15,983 nucleotides of DNA. It comes from an uncultured Bacteroidota bacterium (lineage in GTDB: Bacteria; Bacteroidota; Bacteroidia; Chitinophagales; Chitinophagaceae). Positions 14,613-15,983 of the stretch are shown in pieces. The position numbers and the translations under genes were made by a program. Within the stretch, counting starts at the first letter, position 1; each line of letters opens with the position of its first letter. Under the pieces are notes generated by a model. The model was not told the DNA's origin. It worked only from the letters and a program-made list of their open reading frames with translations, and made no database searches. Where the stretch lies: assembly GCA_903881265.1 (NCBI GenBank), contig CAIRSV010000336.1, positions 1 through 15,983 of the forward strand, given 5' to 3'.

Positions 14613-15983
14613 CTATCGCAAAAGCGTGAAATCTCCTTTTTTAATAATTAATTCAGTGCTTAATACACAAGCATATCTGATGAGGTAATAATAGGTCCCG
14701 ATTTCATAGTCCGAATCTTGAAACTTACCGTCCCAAGCTCCATCGATCGAATTAGTACTAAACACCTTATGCCCCCACCTATCGAAGATTTCAAAACTTT
14801 TAAGTGTAATCACACCAAAATCAATGATTCGAAACAAATCATTGTGACCATCATTATTGGGCGAAAAGGCATTTGGCATATAGATATCGCAACAAGGAAC
14901 ATACTCAATCTCATAATGAACCGTATCGGTGCACCCTTCACTATCCTGCACAATCAATACCTGATTTCCATACGATGCATTGACCAACATGGATGAAGTG
15001 TCGGAATATCCAAGCCACTTATATTGATAAGGTTGCAAGCCTCCGCTAACAGATGCCGTAGCCTTACCATCCTTGCCATCACCTGAGCAAGAAGCTCCAA
15101 CTGTCGCAATGGATGCAGTAAGTGTTGTCGAGTTGACGATAGTAATCGTTGTATCACATGTACATCCAACTGAATCTGTCAACTGAATGATATAATTTCC
15201 AGAAACTAGATTATTTAATATACTAACTGTATCGATGAAATTTCCATTCACGATATAGTTATAGGGCGCAAATCCATTGATTCCAGACCAGTCTATCATC
15301 CCCATATTGTCACCATTACATATATTTAAAACCAACCTGTCTATATGAACATAAGGCCTTTTAGTTGGAACGGCTATAACAAAACTAGCAGATGACTTGC
15401 ATCCATTGCTGTCCGTTACTTCAATCAGATAATTCCCAGCACTCAATTGCAGAAAGTTTGAATCAATACCGACAGGCCCACCATTGATTGAATACGCATA
15501 AGGCTTCACTCCTCCTGTTGCACCCATTTGCAATATCCCATCCGTCAAACCAATACAGGTTATCTCTTTCTTCCTATTCAGATTTAATACTAACGGAGAC
15601 GAAGGTTGTACTAATTGAACAACACTATCTTTCTGACATCCATAAAAATCCGTAACACTCATTGTAAATGTACCGGCTGATAATGATGCAAATAATCCAC
15701 TTGCCTGAAAAGCACCGCCATTCTTCGCAAATTGATACGGCGACGTGCCTCCTATTGCGGATGCATTGATTTGACCAGTCTGCTCGCCAAAACAAGTAAT
15801 ATTGGTTAGTGTTATTGAATTAAAGCTCAACGCATTAGTCGGCTCAGTGATCGTAATCACGGTATCTTTCATACAACCCAATATATCAGCCACATAGATT
15901 GAATAAATCCCGGCTTGTAAGTTTAGGAAATTGCTGTTTGTTCCTGTCGAACTTCCATTCAATTGATACACATAGGGCGAGAC
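14613..15983 (-). CDS. SprB-repeat T9SS type B surface protein, C-terminal part (paralogue)
   Basis: The reading frame stays open to the last base, so only the last 456 residues are visible and the true start lies outside. The first visible residues, VSPYVYQLNGS, fall in the middle of a repeat; the GTG at 15971 is not a start. After that partial unit come four full SprB-type repeats, each with the paired cysteines (ITCFG...YGCQKD, ITCIG...NGCKSS, NICNG...VGCTCD, ASCSG...EGCTDT). The 93-residue type B sorting domain (14894-14616) follows, with MPNAFSPNNDGHNDLFR, FDRWG, AWDGK, GTYYYLIRY and a terminal KGDFTLLR. It runs in the same direction as the giant gene downstream and looks like a tandem duplicate of it. 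Expected at the cell surface through T9SS. Confidence 0.93.
   Translation of the reverse strand, partial: VSPYVYQLNGSSTGTNSNFLNLQAGIYSIYVADILGCMKDTVITITEPTNALSFNSITLTNITCFGEQTGQINASAIGGTSPYQFAKNGGAFQASGLFASLSAGTFTMSVTDFYGCQKDSVVQLVQPSSPLVLNLNRKKEITCIGLTDGILQMGATGGVKPYAYSINGGPVGIDSNFLQLSAGNYLIEVTDSNGCKSSASFVIAVPTKRPYVHIDRLVLNICNGDNMGMIDWSGINGFAPYNYIVNGNFIDTVSILNNLVSGNYIIQLTDSVGCTCDTTITIVNSTTLTASIATVGASCSGDGKDGKATASVSGGLQPYQYKWLGYSDTSSMLVNASYGNQVLIVQDSEGCTDTVHYEIEYVPCCDIYMPNAFSPNNDGHNDLFRIIDFGVITLKSFEIFDRWGHKVFSTNSIDGAWDGKFQDSDYEIGTYYYLIRYACVLSTELIIKKGDFTLLR

Noticed and set aside
15969..15971. GTG as the start of the upstream SprB-type gene
   Set aside because: The frame continues to the window edge and the residues before it (VSPY) fit the middle of a repeat, so the gene is simply cut by the edge.

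Overview
The window looks like a chromosomal segment from a member of the Bacteroidota, probably near the Chitinophaga/Sphingobacteria side. Four things point there: two giant SprB-type repeat proteins ending in type IX secretion (T9SS) type B sorting domains, a Bacteroidota-style promoter (TTTG, 20 bp, TAnnTTTG) ahead of rimP, no clear Shine-Dalgarno sequences, and AT-rich spacers. The exact genus cannot be read from this sequence.

Bases 1-5858 are compact housekeeping genes, all on the minus strand. Reading in the direction of transcription, a TPR lipoprotein gene (5858-4839) is followed closely by rpe (4832-4179), a UbiA-family prenyltransferase (4162-3233) and maf (3228-2677). Gaps of 4-16 bases imply one operon. 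After a 125-base spacer holding a promoter-like element comes an agmatinase-family ureohydrolase (2551-1499), overlapping by 8 bases an unrecognised membrane protein gene (1506-907). A separate transcription unit then carries rimP (669-193) and the start of nusA (130-1, running off the edge), the usual rimP-nusA ribosome-maturation/transcription cluster.

Bases 5859-6204 form a divergent spacer. Next, on the plus strand, is one secreted modular protein (6205-7713): signal peptide, a cohesin-like beta domain, two TYTASG repeats, and a C-terminal domain with two dockerin/EF-hand-like calcium loops. It has no recognisable T9SS sorting domain.

Bases 7806-15983 hold two same-strand paralogous surface proteins. 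The downstream one (13889-7806) is complete at 2027 residues: signal peptide, two N-terminal beta domains, 21 tandem SprB-type repeats of about 77 residues each with a pair of cysteines, and a 93-residue T9SS type B sorting domain. The upstream one (15983-14613) is cut by the window edge; its last three repeats and sorting domain match those of its neighbour in order. Both should be exported by T9SS to the cell surface, as adhesin- or gliding-type filaments.

The most unexpected signal is non-coding. Just upstream of the start codon of the 2027-residue gene (13896-13960) lies a six-unit array of about 11-bp repeats built on TTATCCAC (GTGGATAA on plus), one helical turn apart, with one unit inverted. 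It resembles a regulator-binding array, or DnaA-box-like sites, in front of a very costly surface-protein gene. No CRISPR, tRNA, rRNA or insertion sequence was seen.
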